This document shows positions 1 through 7,242 of a DNA stretch of 10,264 bases, piece after piece (position 1 is the stretch's first letter; every line of letters begins with the position of its first letter). A program made the translations under genes and the position numbers. This DNA is from Elusimicrobiota bacterium (GTDB lineage Bacteria; Elusimicrobiota; Elusimicrobia; O2-12-FULL-59-9), in NCBI GenBank assembly GCA_016206405.1, contig JACQRQ010000104.1, forward strand, positions 1 through 10,264, written 5' to 3'. The notes under the pieces are model-generated. The model was given only the letters and a program-made list of their open reading frames with translations. It did no database searches and was not told where the DNA came from.

Positions 1-642
1 GATGACCTCTTCTTCCGGGAGGAAGCGCTCCCAGGAAAGAAAGATCACGCGGGTGCCTTGTTTTTGAAGCTGCGACATAAGTCGGCGGTACTCTCCTCTC
101 AGGCGCTCCAAATAATCCACCTTGAGCCCGTCGGCCTCGCCGCTGCGGCCTCGTTGAGCCATGCGGCCGTGAGCCGTCCTGGCGCTGCAATCGAGAAACA
201 CATAGATGGGCGGAGGCCGTATGGTCGAGGTGACGATCTTAAATATTTTTTGATACACCTCCGCGTCCATGCGGGTAAGGCGCTTTCCGGCGCGCAGCGT
301 CCGGATGAAGGCCAGGCCGTCCCAAAGGGTGCGGTCCAACACCACGCCGCGCGCCCTGCGCTCGGCCAAAGCGCGCAGGGCCTTTAAGTACTGCTCGTGG
401 CGGAACTGCAGGAACCACATTTCCAAGTGGAAGGTATTATGCTTCGGGTTATCGAAAAAAGGCTGAAGAAAGGGATTGTCCGAGATGCTTTCCGGGGCGG
501 CGCGGTATTTGAGCTTATCAGCCAGGCGCTCGCAAAGCGTGGTCTTGCCCACGCCGGGCAGGCCGCTGACGGCGATGAGCGCCCCGGTCTTGGGCGCGTA
601 ATCGGTGAAGCGCTTGCCGAGGCTGAGGGGTTTGGCGTTCAT
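1..642 (-). CDS. Deoxynucleoside kinase (dAK/dGK type), 3' end cut by window edge
   Basis: Probably phosphorylates deoxynucleosides to dNMPs with ATP in the cytoplasm, the first step of deoxynucleoside salvage. 214 codons are visible with no stop before the edge. Bacterial members are usually about 200-220 aa, so little should be missing. Visible motifs are a P-loop GLPGVGKTT (residues 27-35); Glu51 in ESISDNPFL, at the place of the catalytic base; a substrate-site segment FHLEMWFLQFR (71-81); Asp103-Arg104, matching the family's (D/E)R motif; and a LID-like RGRSGE (164-169) followed by DYLERL. The ATG at 640-642 overlaps the stop of the upstream membrane-protein gene as ATGA. No strong Shine-Dalgarno is seen, so translational coupling is likely. 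Which base is preferred cannot be read with confidence. Thymidylate kinase is less likely because of the ES..DNPFL signature. Confidence 0.9.
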   Translation of the reverse strand, partial: MNAKPLSLGKRFTDYAPKTGALIAVSGLPGVGKTTLCERLADKLKYRAAPESISDNPFLQPFFDNPKHNTFHLEMWFLQFRHEQYLKALRALAERRARGVVLDRTLWDGLAFIRTLRAGKRLTRMDAEVYQKIFKIVTSTIRPPPIYVFLDCSARTAHGRMAQRGRSGEADGLKVDYLERLRGEYRRLMSQLQKQGTRVIFLSWERFLPEEEVI

Positions 643-2807
643 CGGCGGCTCGTCTTGGAAGCGTAGGCCGCGAAAAGATCGTCGGCCGGGTGAGGCCGCG
701 CGGCTTCCTCCTCGCTTAAAACCCGGTACACCGCGACCCAGGCCTTGAGGCCGTCATCGAGCTCGAACTCCTTCAAAGTGTATTTTTTCCAAAAGCCGTC
801 GAGATTCGCTTTGCCCTGGAAAGTGAATCGAAAGCTGGTTTTCAACCGGTCGATTTCACCCTGGTTGACCAGAACGTAGGTCACGCCCGCGCGGTCGAAT
901 TGAGCCCTGAGCGCGCCGGGGTTGGCGGCGCCGTTGGACCACATTTCGATGAAGCTGGGCTGGCCGGGAGTGGTCATAAGATGCCGGCGCTTGAGATAAA
1001 AACCCCGCGCGTCGCCGAAGATCAGGACTTTGGCCGAGGCCGGGGCGGCGCGGTTGATGTAGTCGATGCCCGCGAAGGGCGGCATGGGATATCCGTCGAT
1101 GCGGCTTTCGCCCAAATAATCCCCGAAGGATTGCCGGCCCAGAAAAACCGCCCAGTTTTCCCCCAAGGATTTGGCCGGCGCGAAAATGACCGCGGTGTAG
1201 GCCAGAGCCAGCCCCGTCATGACGCGCAGGCTGCGGCTGAAATCCGGCGGCCGGACCTCGGCCAAAATCCAGCCGGCCAAAAGGCACAGGAGCGCGGCGG
1301 CGGGGATGAAAAACCGGGGCATCGTGGTGACGATGCTCAGCGGCAGCCAAGTTCCCAGAAACAGCCACAGCAGACCCGCGGCCTTCGGAGGCAGCCGCAC
1401 CAGCGCCGGCAGAAGGCAGGCGGCGAGCAGGACGGGACCCAGCGCGCTGCTGGCGAATTGGTTGTTGATGGACATCCGCCACGGATGCTGGAGGTAATCG
1501 AGCCATCCGGCCGCGGTCAAAAACGTCCATTTCAAGTCCCTTCCGGCCGAGTTGACGTAGCGCCAATCCGGCATGATATCGGAGCCGGGGCGCCAAAACT
1601 CGTGAAAAAATGGGTAGATGGGATTATGATAAAAAAGAATGTTTTTAATCAGCCAGGGCAAAAGAACCGCGAGGGCCACGGCGAATATTTTAAGCAGCTC
1701 CCGGAAATCCAGGCGCAGGGCGTCCGGGCGCTTGCGCCCGGCGAGCCAGACGATGATGAAGCCCGCGGGGGCGAACCAGGCCGGGTATTTGGTCGACATC
1801 GCCAAGCCCAAAAACAATCCGCACAAAAGCAGCGCGCTTTGCCGCGCGGCCGGCGGCCGGTCCTGTTCCAGAGCGGCCACAAGCGCGTGCGCGGACAGGA
1901 ACTGAAAAAGGGCCCACTCCAGGGCCACCGAGGTCCGCACGCTTTCGATGGCGACGGCCGGAGCGCAATAAAAAATCGCCGCGGCCCACGGCCCGGCGGC
2001 GCCTGAGCCCAGGCGCTTGGCCAAACCGGTGAAGGCGCAAAAAATCCACAAAGCGAAGCTGAAATGAAGAAGCTGGGCCGTGACTCCCCACGGGTCCAAG
2101 GCGAGCATCCAGCCGGAGAGCATCTGCGTGAGCCCCGGAATCCCAGCGAAGGCGTTTTCGGGGGTCGGCACGACGGCGTGGTGGAGCAGATAGAGATGGG
2201 GGAGCTCGAGGTGGTACTCCAGGGCGTCGTAGAAGGTTTCCGGAATGAAGGCCTGGGGCGACTGCAGAAAAAAAGCCAGGAAGAAAATCAGCGCGCCCCA
2301 GCCCGCGGCGGATATGCGCGTTTGGAACGGCGCGGCGGGGGGCGGCCTCCAGCGCTTGTAAAAGGAACGGGCGTCGGCCAGCGCCGGAAGGCTTGCGGCC
2401 GCCAGAATGCCCGCCAGAACGGCGGGATAAAGCAGATGCAAAATTCCCAGAAGAAAAAACAGCGCGGCCCCGAGTCCGGCCCCCAGACCGAAGCTTAAGG
2501 AAAATTCCTCCCACGGGTTGCGGCAATCAAAGCGCAGGGCCGCCAGCGCGCGCCGGCCCGCCGCCGTCAAAATCCAAGCGAACCAGAGAACCGCCGCCAG
2601 CCGCCATAAATGGCCCAAGAAGGCCGTCTGGGTCATTTGCCAGAAAGGCGGCACGACGGCGTAGGAGAGCCCGGCCCACGGCAGGGAGCCGTAGCCGCCG
2701 ATGAAGACCGCGGCGCAGGCGGTTAAAAGCGCGGCGCCGGCGAGAAGCTTCGCGGCGGCGGGCGAAAAGCGCGGCCGGAAATCCTCCGTGGAAACGGGCT
2801 CGGGCAT
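639..2807 (-). CDS. Multi-pass membrane glycosyltransferase, GT-C / GT39-like
   Basis: A 722-residue integral membrane protein, likely moving a sugar from a polyprenyl-phosphate donor to an acceptor at the outer face of the inner membrane. About 11-13 hydrophobic segments are visible, roughly at 19-38, 62-82, 104-141, 168-186, 243-262, 272-288, 324-357, 374-398, 455-517 and 529-544. Between the early helices lies PETFYDALEYHLELPHLYL (189-207). Its acidic residues Glu190, Asp194 and Glu197 sit where GT-C enzymes carry the catalytic acidic residue of the first large outer loop. A later PWLIKNILFYHNPIYPF block (384-400) resembles uncharacterised family-39 proteins. The last 140 or so residues (about 580-722) look soluble, with a KVLIFGDARGFY strand. 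The gene starts 13 nt after the AccB-like gene, with AAGG about 9 nt before the ATG. Donor and acceptor are unknown, and nothing nearby links it to a polysaccharide cluster. Confidence 0.75.
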   Translation of the reverse strand: MPEPVSTEDFRPRFSPAAAKLLAGAALLTACAAVFIGGYGSLPWAGLSYAVVPPFWQMTQTAFLGHLWRLAAVLWFAWILTAAGRRALAALRFDCRNPWEEFSLSFGLGAGLGAALFFLLGILHLLYPAVLAGILAAASLPALADARSFYKRWRPPPAAPFQTRISAAGWGALIFFLAFFLQSPQAFIPETFYDALEYHLELPHLYLLHHAVVPTPENAFAGIPGLTQMLSGWMLALDPWGVTAQLLHFSFALWIFCAFTGLAKRLGSGAAGPWAAAIFYCAPAVAIESVRTSVALEWALFQFLSAHALVAALEQDRPPAARQSALLLCGLFLGLAMSTKYPAWFAPAGFIIVWLAGRKRPDALRLDFRELLKIFAVALAVLLPWLIKNILFYHNPIYPFFHEFWRPGSDIMPDWRYVNSAGRDLKWTFLTAAGWLDYLQHPWRMSINNQFASSALGPVLLAACLLPALVRLPPKAAGLLWLFLGTWLPLSIVTTMPRFFIPAAALLCLLAGWILAEVRPPDFSRSLRVMTGLALAYTAVIFAPAKSLGENWAVFLGRQSFGDYLGESRIDGYPMPPFAGIDYINRAAPASAKVLIFGDARGFYLKRRHLMTTPGQPSFIEMWSNGAANPGALRAQFDRAGVTYVLVNQGEIDRLKTSFRFTFQGKANLDGFWKKYTLKEFELDDGLKAWVAVYRVLSEEEAARPHPADDLFAAYASKTSRR

Positions 2808-2820
2808 ATGCTGGCCTTGG

Positions 2821-3213
2821 TTAAACGGGTTCGATGAAAAAAAGCGGCTGTCCGTATTGGACGACCTGGCCTTCTTCCACGCAAGTATCGTGAATGCGGC
2901 CCGAAGCGGGAGCTTTGACCGGCGTCAGGCGCTTGCCGGCCTCCAGAATGCCCAGCGTTTGGCCCTTTTCAACGGCCGAGTTTTTGGAAAGGGGCCGCGC
3001 CCCGCGGCCGGCCTCGGCCCAGCGGAAAAGGCCGACGCCCTCGGAGGTGACGGCGGCCAGCCTGGATTTCGGGAAGACGGCGGCGGCCGCGGCGCCGTCG
3101 AGTTGGATGGAAAAGCCGGGTCCGCTTTTTTCCGTCGACGGCTTCCACGTCGCCTCCACCAGGTCGGTGGATTTCATCCAATCGATGATTTCCTTGAGCT
3201 CGGCGGTTTTCAT
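2821..3213 (-). CDS. AccB-like biotinyl-domain carrier protein with altered biotinylation motif
   Basis: 130 residues. The N-terminal helix (LKEIIDWMKSTDLVEATWK, 6-24) and a beta strand GFSIQL resemble the start of acetyl-CoA carboxylase biotin carboxyl carrier protein. A short Ala-rich linker (41-45) follows, then a biotinyl/lipoyl-type fold (about 52-130). VGLFRWAEAGRGARPL (60-75) lines up with the AccB thumb region (VGTFYRAPSPGAKPF), and VEKGQTLGILEAGKRLTPV (81-99) lines up with KKGDTLCIIEAMKLMNEI. The acceptor lysine is kept as Lys94, but the usual AMKM is AGKR, so both flanking methionines are lost. Gly, Pro and Val positions of the fold (APASGRI, EEGQVVQYGQPLFFIE) are kept. It overlaps the cdd stop as TGATG and has no clear ribosome binding site. 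No carboxylase subunit lies in the window. It may be a poorly biotinylated carrier, a carrier with another modification, or an unmodified structural relative. Confidence 0.72.
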   Translation of the reverse strand: MKTAELKEIIDWMKSTDLVEATWKPSTEKSGPGFSIQLDGAAAAAVFPKSRLAAVTSEGVGLFRWAEAGRGARPLSKNSAVEKGQTLGILEAGKRLTPVKAPASGRIHDTCVEEGQVVQYGQPLFFIEPV

Positions 3214-3641
3214 CAGGGAAGCCGTTTGAGCAGCCCCGCGGTGATCGGGTCGAAGGGATGGGGAAGAAGCTCGACGATTTTGTAGGTCGCGATGTTTTCC
3301 TTGCGCTGCGGGCCGCGCAGCGTGGCTAAAATCACGTCGATGTCCAAGCCGAACTCGGCGATGACCTGGCGGCAGGCGCCGCAGGGAAGAGCGGTGCGGC
3401 CCACCACGCAGATAGCCTGGATTTCGCGCTCGCCCTTGCAGACGGCGTTGAAGATGGCCGTGCGCTCGGCGCAGATGACCAAGCCGAAGGAGGAGTTTTC
3501 AATGTTGCAGCCCGAAAATATTTTCCCGCTGCGGGTCAGAACGGAGGCGCCGACCGCGAAGCGCGAGTACGGACAATAAGCGAGGTCTCGCGCCTTCTTG
3601 GCTTCATGGATCAGCTTCTTCTGCCATTTATGGACTTGCAT
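3213..3641 (-). CDS. cdd: Cytidine deaminase
   Basis: Hydrolytic deamination of cytidine and deoxycytidine to uridine and deoxyuridine; zinc enzyme of pyrimidine salvage. The 142-residue length fits the small homotetrameric class. Motifs from the chosen start are YCPYSRFAVGA (22-32), substrate-binding NIEN (47-50), CAER (58-61, zinc ligand Cys58 and proton-shuttle Glu60) and PCGACRQ (86-92, zinc ligands Cys87 and Cys90). The ATG at 3639-3641 is preferred because GGAG lies 7 nt upstream and the protein then begins as family members do. An in-frame TTG at 3677 would add 12 unsupported residues. The gene overlaps the end of add by 14 nt and touches the AccB-like start by 1 nt. Its product could feed the deoxynucleoside kinase route and the uridine pool. 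Confidence 0.96.
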   Translation of the reverse strand: MQVHKWQKKLIHEAKKARDLAYCPYSRFAVGASVLTRSGKIFSGCNIENSSFGLVICAERTAIFNAVCKGEREIQAICVVGRTALPCGACRQVIAEFGLDIDVILATLRGPQRKENIATYKIVELLPHPFDPITAGLLKRLP

Positions 3642-4674
3642 AAAGTTTCTCCATTTCCTGCGTGAATTGCTTTTCAAGCTGCGACTTGAGCGCGGGAGGG
3701 GCGAATAGGCTGCGCACGCCGTTGATTGAGATTTTTTGCAGCCCCTCGACCGGAATTCCGAGCTCGAGGGCGCGCCGGTATTCGTGCGTCAGGTCGATGC
3801 CCAGCACGCCGCGGTCGTCGGTGTTTAAGGTCACGATCAAGCCTTTTTTAAAAAGGGGCAGCAGCGGATGGCGGGCCAAGCTCGGCACCGATTTGCTGTA
3901 GGCGTTTGAGGTCAGCCCGATCTCCAGGGGAATGCCGGCCTTAAGCGCCGCGTTGACGTAGCTTTCGTCCTGCAGGATGTGAATGCCGTGCCCGATCCGG
4001 TCCACGCCAAGCTCCAGGGCCGTTTTCAGGTTCTCGCTGCCCTCAATCTCGCCGGCGTGGCAGGTGGTCGGGATGCGCTTGGATTTTGCCTGCTCGAAGT
4101 AATCGGCGAAAAGTTTGGTGGGAAATTGTCTTTCGTCCCCCGCCAAATCCATGCCGACGACGCCGCGGCCGATGAGGCGGCACAGGGCGTTGAAGGCGCC
4201 GCTGTTTTCTTTGGGGCTGTGATTGCGCAGCAGGCACACGATGACGCCGCTGTCAACGCCGAAATCCAGCTTGCCCTTTTCCAGTCCGCGCAGCGCGGCC
4301 GAAAGCGCCTCCTCGGCGGAGAAGCCGCGCTTGACGCACAGCATCGGCGCGAAGCGCGCCTCGACGTAGCGGATGCCGTCGGCCCGGCAGTCCTCGCAAA
4401 GCTCGTAAGCGACGCGCTCCAACGCATCGGGCGAGCGCAGGACGGGCACGATATGCTTGAAGACGTCCAAAAACTCCGAAAGAGACCCGCATGCGGCCGT
4501 GACCTGAACGAAGCGATTGAGGTCCCGCTCGTTATCGGCCGGAAGGGGGATGTTTTGCCGCCGGGCCAGCTCCAGCAAAGTGCGGGTGCGCACGGAGCCG
4601 TCCAAGTGGCAATGCAGGTCCACTTTGGGAAGGCGGCGGAGATAGCGATCGAGGCCGGCTTTGTCGTCAGACAT
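3628..4674 (-). CDS. add: Adenosine deaminase
   Basis: Hydrolyses adenosine (and usually deoxyadenosine) to inosine in purine salvage; a zinc TIM-barrel hydrolase. Its 348 residues match the usual bacterial length. The metal and catalytic residues are complete: HCH in KVDLHCHLDGS (His21, His23), HAGE (His206, Glu209), DRIGHG (225-230, catalytic His229) and NTDD (Asp286, Asp287). DLAGDE (176-181) is also typical. Two positions differ from the common pattern: the CPTSN block reads GLTSN (253-257), and NTDDP reads NTDDR (284-288). Related purine deaminases acting on methylthioadenosine, 5'-deoxyadenosine or modified adenosines are therefore possible, but the intact active site makes adenosine the default substrate. 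The ATG overlaps the mtnP stop by 8 nt (ATGTCTGA), so the two may be translated together. Confidence 0.92.
   Translation of the reverse strand: MSDDKAGLDRYLRRLPKVDLHCHLDGSVRTRTLLELARRQNIPLPADNERDLNRFVQVTAACGSLSEFLDVFKHIVPVLRSPDALERVAYELCEDCRADGIRYVEARFAPMLCVKRGFSAEEALSAALRGLEKGKLDFGVDSGVIVCLLRNHSPKENSGAFNALCRLIGRGVVGMDLAGDERQFPTKLFADYFEQAKSKRIPTTCHAGEIEGSENLKTALELGVDRIGHGIHILQDESYVNAALKAGIPLEIGLTSNAYSKSVPSLARHPLLPLFKKGLIVTLNTDDRGVLGIDLTHEYRRALELGIPVEGLQKISINGVRSLFAPPALKSQLEKQFTQEMEKLYASP
3649..3652 (-). promoter_or_regulatory. Ribosome binding site of cdd (decides the start)
   Basis: GGAG on the minus strand, 7 nt before the ATG at 3641 and inside the last codons of add. It supports the 142-residue product over the TTG-initiated longer reading. 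Confidence 0.7.
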
Positions 4675-5533
4675 ATTTTCCGATGAGAAGTCCCAGTTTT
4701 TTCTTGAGGCCCGGGGCGATGGCCTGGGGCGAAGTCACGATGGCGGCCTTCAAGGCGCTTTGGCAGGCGCAGCCGGGTCTTTGCAGCAAGGCGGGCAGGA
4801 CCCCGGCCACCAGGCGCTTCGCGTTTTGGGAGTTGACTTTCAAGGTCGCCATGACCTCTGCCGCGTTGACGCCGTCGTCTTCCTTCCACACGTCGTAATC
4901 GGTGACCATGGCGGCCGCGGCGTAGCACATCTCCGCCTCGCGCGCCAACTTGGCCTCGGGGCTGGCCGTCATGCCTATGATGGAGCAGCCCATCTTTTTA
5001 TGCGCCTGGGATTCGGCGCGGGAGGAGAAGGCGGGACCTTCCATGCAGACGTAGGCGCCCCCGAGATGCGACTCCAGCGACAATTTTTGGCCGGCGTCAA
5101 AGAGCGCCCGGCTGAGGCCGGGGCAGAAGGGGTCGGCCAGGGAAACGTGGGCGACGACGCCGCCGCCGAAAAAGGTGTAGGCCCGCGTTTTGGTCTCATC
5201 GATGAGCTGATCCGGAAAAACGAAATGCCTCGGCGCCAGCTCCTCTTTGAGCGAGCCCACGGCGCTCAGCGACAGGACCTGCCGGACCCCCAGGGATTTC
5301 AGGGCGTAGAGGTTGGCCCGGTAGTTGATCTCGGTGGGCAGCAGCCGGTGGCCCTTGCCGTGGCGCGGCAGAAAAGCGCAGCGGGCGCCGGAGAGGGTTC
5401 CAAGCGTCACGGCGTCCGAGGGGCTCCCGAAGGGCGTCTTGAGCCGGACTTCCCGGACATCGCCGATGCCCTCGATCTCATAGAGGCCGCTTCCCCCGAT
5501 GATGCCGATTTCGGCGAAAGGTTTATTCTTCAC
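4667..5533 (-). CDS. mtnP: S-methyl-5'-thioadenosine phosphorylase
   Basis: Phosphorolysis of methylthioadenosine (a polyamine and SAM by-product) to adenine and 5-methylthioribose-1-phosphate. 288 residues, the normal family length. Motifs are the phosphate-binding start IGIIGGSGLYE (9-19), LPRHGKGH (55-62), INYRANLYALKSLGV (69-83), CMEGPAFSSRAES (163-175) and GMTASPEAKLAREAE (187-201). TDYD (211-214) carries the aspartates that favour 6-aminopurines, where true purine nucleoside phosphorylases have Asn, so MTA rather than inosine or guanosine is the likely substrate. The start is taken as GTG at 5531-5533: it overlaps the glyA stop as GTGA, has AGAGG 5 nt upstream, and begins just before the conserved glycine motif. 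A longer frame to 5653 would lie inside glyA and has no family similarity. Confidence 0.94.
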   Translation of the reverse strand: MKNKPFAEIGIIGGSGLYEIEGIGDVREVRLKTPFGSPSDAVTLGTLSGARCAFLPRHGKGHRLLPTEINYRANLYALKSLGVRQVLSLSAVGSLKEELAPRHFVFPDQLIDETKTRAYTFFGGGVVAHVSLADPFCPGLSRALFDAGQKLSLESHLGGAYVCMEGPAFSSRAESQAHKKMGCSIIGMTASPEAKLAREAEMCYAAAAMVTDYDVWKEDDGVNAAEVMATLKVNSQNAKRLVAGVLPALLQRPGCACQSALKAAIVTSPQAIAPGLKKKLGLLIGKYV

Positions 5534-6789
5534 GAAAGCCTCTTGCGGTAATTCTCGTAAATCGGATACTTGCGGCAAAGGCCCCGGACCTTGAGGCCGA
5601 TGTCCTTTAATACGGCGGGGTTGTCCCGGTGATCGATGGCGTCGGAGATCCACTGGGCGATCAGGCGCATTTCTTTTTCCTTCATGCCGCGCGTGGTAAG
5701 GGCCGGCGTGCCGACGCGGATGCCGCTGGCCACGAAGGGCTTCTCCGGATCGTAGGGGATCGTGTTTTTGTTGACCGTAATGCCGCTTTCCTCCAGGAGC
5801 TTCTCGGCGTCGCGGCCCGTGATTTTTTTGGGGCGCAGGTCCACCGAAAAAAGGTGGCAGTCAGTCCCGCCGCTGACGATGCGCAGCCCCAGGTCCTGGA
5901 GGGCCGCGGCCATGGCGCGGGCGTTGGCGACGACTTGGCCCTGGTAGCGCCTGAAAGCCGGTTTTAAAGCCTCGCCGAAGCACACCGCCTTGGCGGCTAT
6001 CACATGCATGAAAGGCCCGCCCTGGTTGCCGGGGAAATTGAGCTTGTCTATCTGCGCGGCCAAGTCCTGCCGGCACAAGATGAGCCCGCCGCGCGGGCCG
6101 CGCAGGGTTTTGTGCGTCGTGGAAGTGACCACCTGGGCGAAGGGCACGGGCGAGGGGTAGATGCCGGCGGCGATGAGCCCGGCGTAGTGGGCGACGTCGG
6201 CGATGAGAACCGCCCCGCAGCCGTCGGCGATTTTTTTGAACCTCGGCCAGTCGAAACACCGGGAATAATTGGAGGCGCCGGCCATGATGGCTTTGGGGCG
6301 GTGCTGTTGGGCGAGAGCCTCGGCCTCGTCGTAATCGATGAGCTCCGTGTCGCGGCGCACGTTCATGGCCACGACGTTGAAAAATCTTCCTGAAAAATTG
6401 AGGGGATGGCCGTGCGACAAATGGCCCCCGTGCGCGAGGTTGAGGCCCAACAGGGTGTCGCCGGGCTTTAACAGCGCCAGGTAGGCGGTGATGTTGGCCT
6501 GCGTTCCGGAATGCGGCTGCACGTTGGCGTGCTCGGCTTGGAAAAGTTTTTTGGCGCGCTCGATGGCCAGATTTTCCGCGATATCGACGAAGCGGCAGCC
6601 GCCGTAGTATCTTTTCCCGGGATAGCCTTCCGCGTATTTATTGGTGAGGACCGAGCCCTGGGCTTCGAGCACGGCTTCGGAGGCGTGATTTTCAGAGGCG
6701 ATGAGCTCCAAAGTGTCGTTTTGGCGGTCGAGTTCCCCGCGGATGGCTTTGTAAATTTCAGGATCCAGCTTTTTTAGAATTGGCTTCAT
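5530..6789 (-). CDS. glyA: Serine hydroxymethyltransferase
   Basis: PLP enzyme converting serine plus tetrahydrofolate to glycine plus 5,10-methylene-THF, the main one-carbon source for purine and thymidylate synthesis. The 419 residues match bacterial GlyA. Visible motifs are ELIASENHAS (28-37), NKYAEGYPGKRYYGGC (50-65), QPHSGTQAN (91-99), IADVAHYAGLIAAG (196-209, ring-stacking and PLP-binding residues), STTHKTLRGPRGG (223-235, Schiff-base Lys227) and GIRVGTPALTTRG (356-368). ATG at 6787-6789 is chosen because it gives the family N-terminus and has GGTGG 6 nt upstream. A longer frame to 6843 adds 18 atypical residues. The gene overlaps the phosphatase end by 32 nt, the largest overlap in the operon. 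Confidence 0.97.
   Translation of the reverse strand: MKPILKKLDPEIYKAIRGELDRQNDTLELIASENHASEAVLEAQGSVLTNKYAEGYPGKRYYGGCRFVDIAENLAIERAKKLFQAEHANVQPHSGTQANITAYLALLKPGDTLLGLNLAHGGHLSHGHPLNFSGRFFNVVAMNVRRDTELIDYDEAEALAQQHRPKAIMAGASNYSRCFDWPRFKKIADGCGAVLIADVAHYAGLIAAGIYPSPVPFAQVVTSTTHKTLRGPRGGLILCRQDLAAQIDKLNFPGNQGGPFMHVIAAKAVCFGEALKPAFRRYQGQVVANARAMAAALQDLGLRIVSGGTDCHLFSVDLRPKKITGRDAEKLLEESGITVNKNTIPYDPEKPFVASGIRVGTPALTTRGMKEKEMRLIAQWISDAIDHRDNPAVLKDIGLKVRGLCRKYPIYENYRKRLS
5539..5543 (-). promoter_or_regulatory. Ribosome binding site of mtnP (decides the GTG start)
   Basis: AGAGG on the minus strand, 5 nt before GTG 5533, located within the last codons of glyA. It supports a coupled GTG start rather than an upstream one. 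Confidence 0.65.
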
Positions 6790-7228
6790 ATTTTTCCACC
6801 AAGGCTTCCACGGCTTCTTTGATCCGGGCAAAGCAGCGCTCATAGACCTCCAGCGGGAGATGGACCGGGTCCTCGATTTCGGGCTCGGGCAGGTCTACGT
6901 GGCCGCGCAGGAGCGCCACCGGCGTGCGCGAGGAGGCAAAGCGCCGCTCGACGACCTTCTTTTGGTCCTCCTCCATGACGAGGACCAAATCGGCCCATTC
7001 CACCAGGCGGCCGGTGATTTGGCGGGGGGTGTGCTCGAAATCAACGATGCCTTCGCGGGACAGCACGGTTTTGACGTGGAGGGGGGCCGGGAAAGCCGGG
7101 TTGGCCGCCAGGCCGCAGGAATCCGCATGCCAGTCCACAAGGGGCCGGGTCCGGATGACGCGTTTGAGCAGTTGATGCGCCATCACGCTGCGACAACTAT
7201 TGCCCGTGCAGACGAATAAAATCCGCAT
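6758..7228 (-). CDS. Low-molecular-weight protein phosphatase (tyrosine or arginine), YwlE-like
   Basis: Cytoplasmic cysteine phosphatase of 156 residues, a normal length. The N-terminal loop VCTGNSCRS (6-14) has nucleophile Cys7 and phosphate-binding Arg13 (CX5R). The general acid is likely Asp120 in the EDP segment (119-121). In Bacillus YwlE, Thr11 of the same loop favours phosphoarginine, while classical tyrosine phosphatases carry Ile there; this protein has Ser11, so its specificity is open. The ATG at 7226-7228 is chosen because GGAGG lies 5 nt upstream and the catalytic loop then sits at the usual place. A TTG at 7246 is less likely. Position between a Sua5-type gene and glyA matches the ywlC-ywlE-glyA neighbourhood of Bacillus. 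No arginine kinase McsB is in the window. Confidence 0.92.
   Translation of the reverse strand: MRILFVCTGNSCRSVMAHQLLKRVIRTRPLVDWHADSCGLAANPAFPAPLHVKTVLSREGIVDFEHTPRQITGRLVEWADLVLVMEEDQKKVVERRFASSRTPVALLRGHVDLPEPEIEDPVHLPLEVYERCFARIKEAVEALVEKYEANSKKAGS
6796..6800 (-). promoter_or_regulatory. Ribosome binding site of glyA (decides the start)
   Basis: GGTGG on the minus strand, 6 nt before ATG 6789, inside the 3' end of the phosphatase gene. It supports initiation there rather than at 6843. Confidence 0.6.
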
Positions 7229-7233
7229 GCCCG

Positions 7234-7238
7234 CCTCC
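7234..7238 (-). promoter_or_regulatory. Ribosome binding site of the LMW phosphatase
   Basis: A full GGAGG on the minus strand, 5 nt before ATG 7228, in the 14-nt gap after the Sua5-type gene. It is the strongest Shine-Dalgarno in the window and fixes the start. Confidence 0.8.
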
Positions 7239-7242
7239 GGTG

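Noticed and set aside
900..2006. A long plus-strand open frame of 368 codons
   Set aside because: It lies opposite the membrane glycosyltransferase, has low-complexity Arg/Gly/Gln-rich content and no motif. Long antisense frames are expected in GC-rich DNA.
4661..5551. A plus-strand open frame of 296 codons
   Set aside because: It is fully antisense to mtnP, which has complete family motifs. It has no ribosome binding site or motif of its own.
5534..5653. Longer N-terminus for mtnP
   Set aside because: The added residues are Pro/Arg-rich, lie inside glyA and do not resemble the family. The GTG at 5533 has a ribosome binding site and a GTGA overlap.
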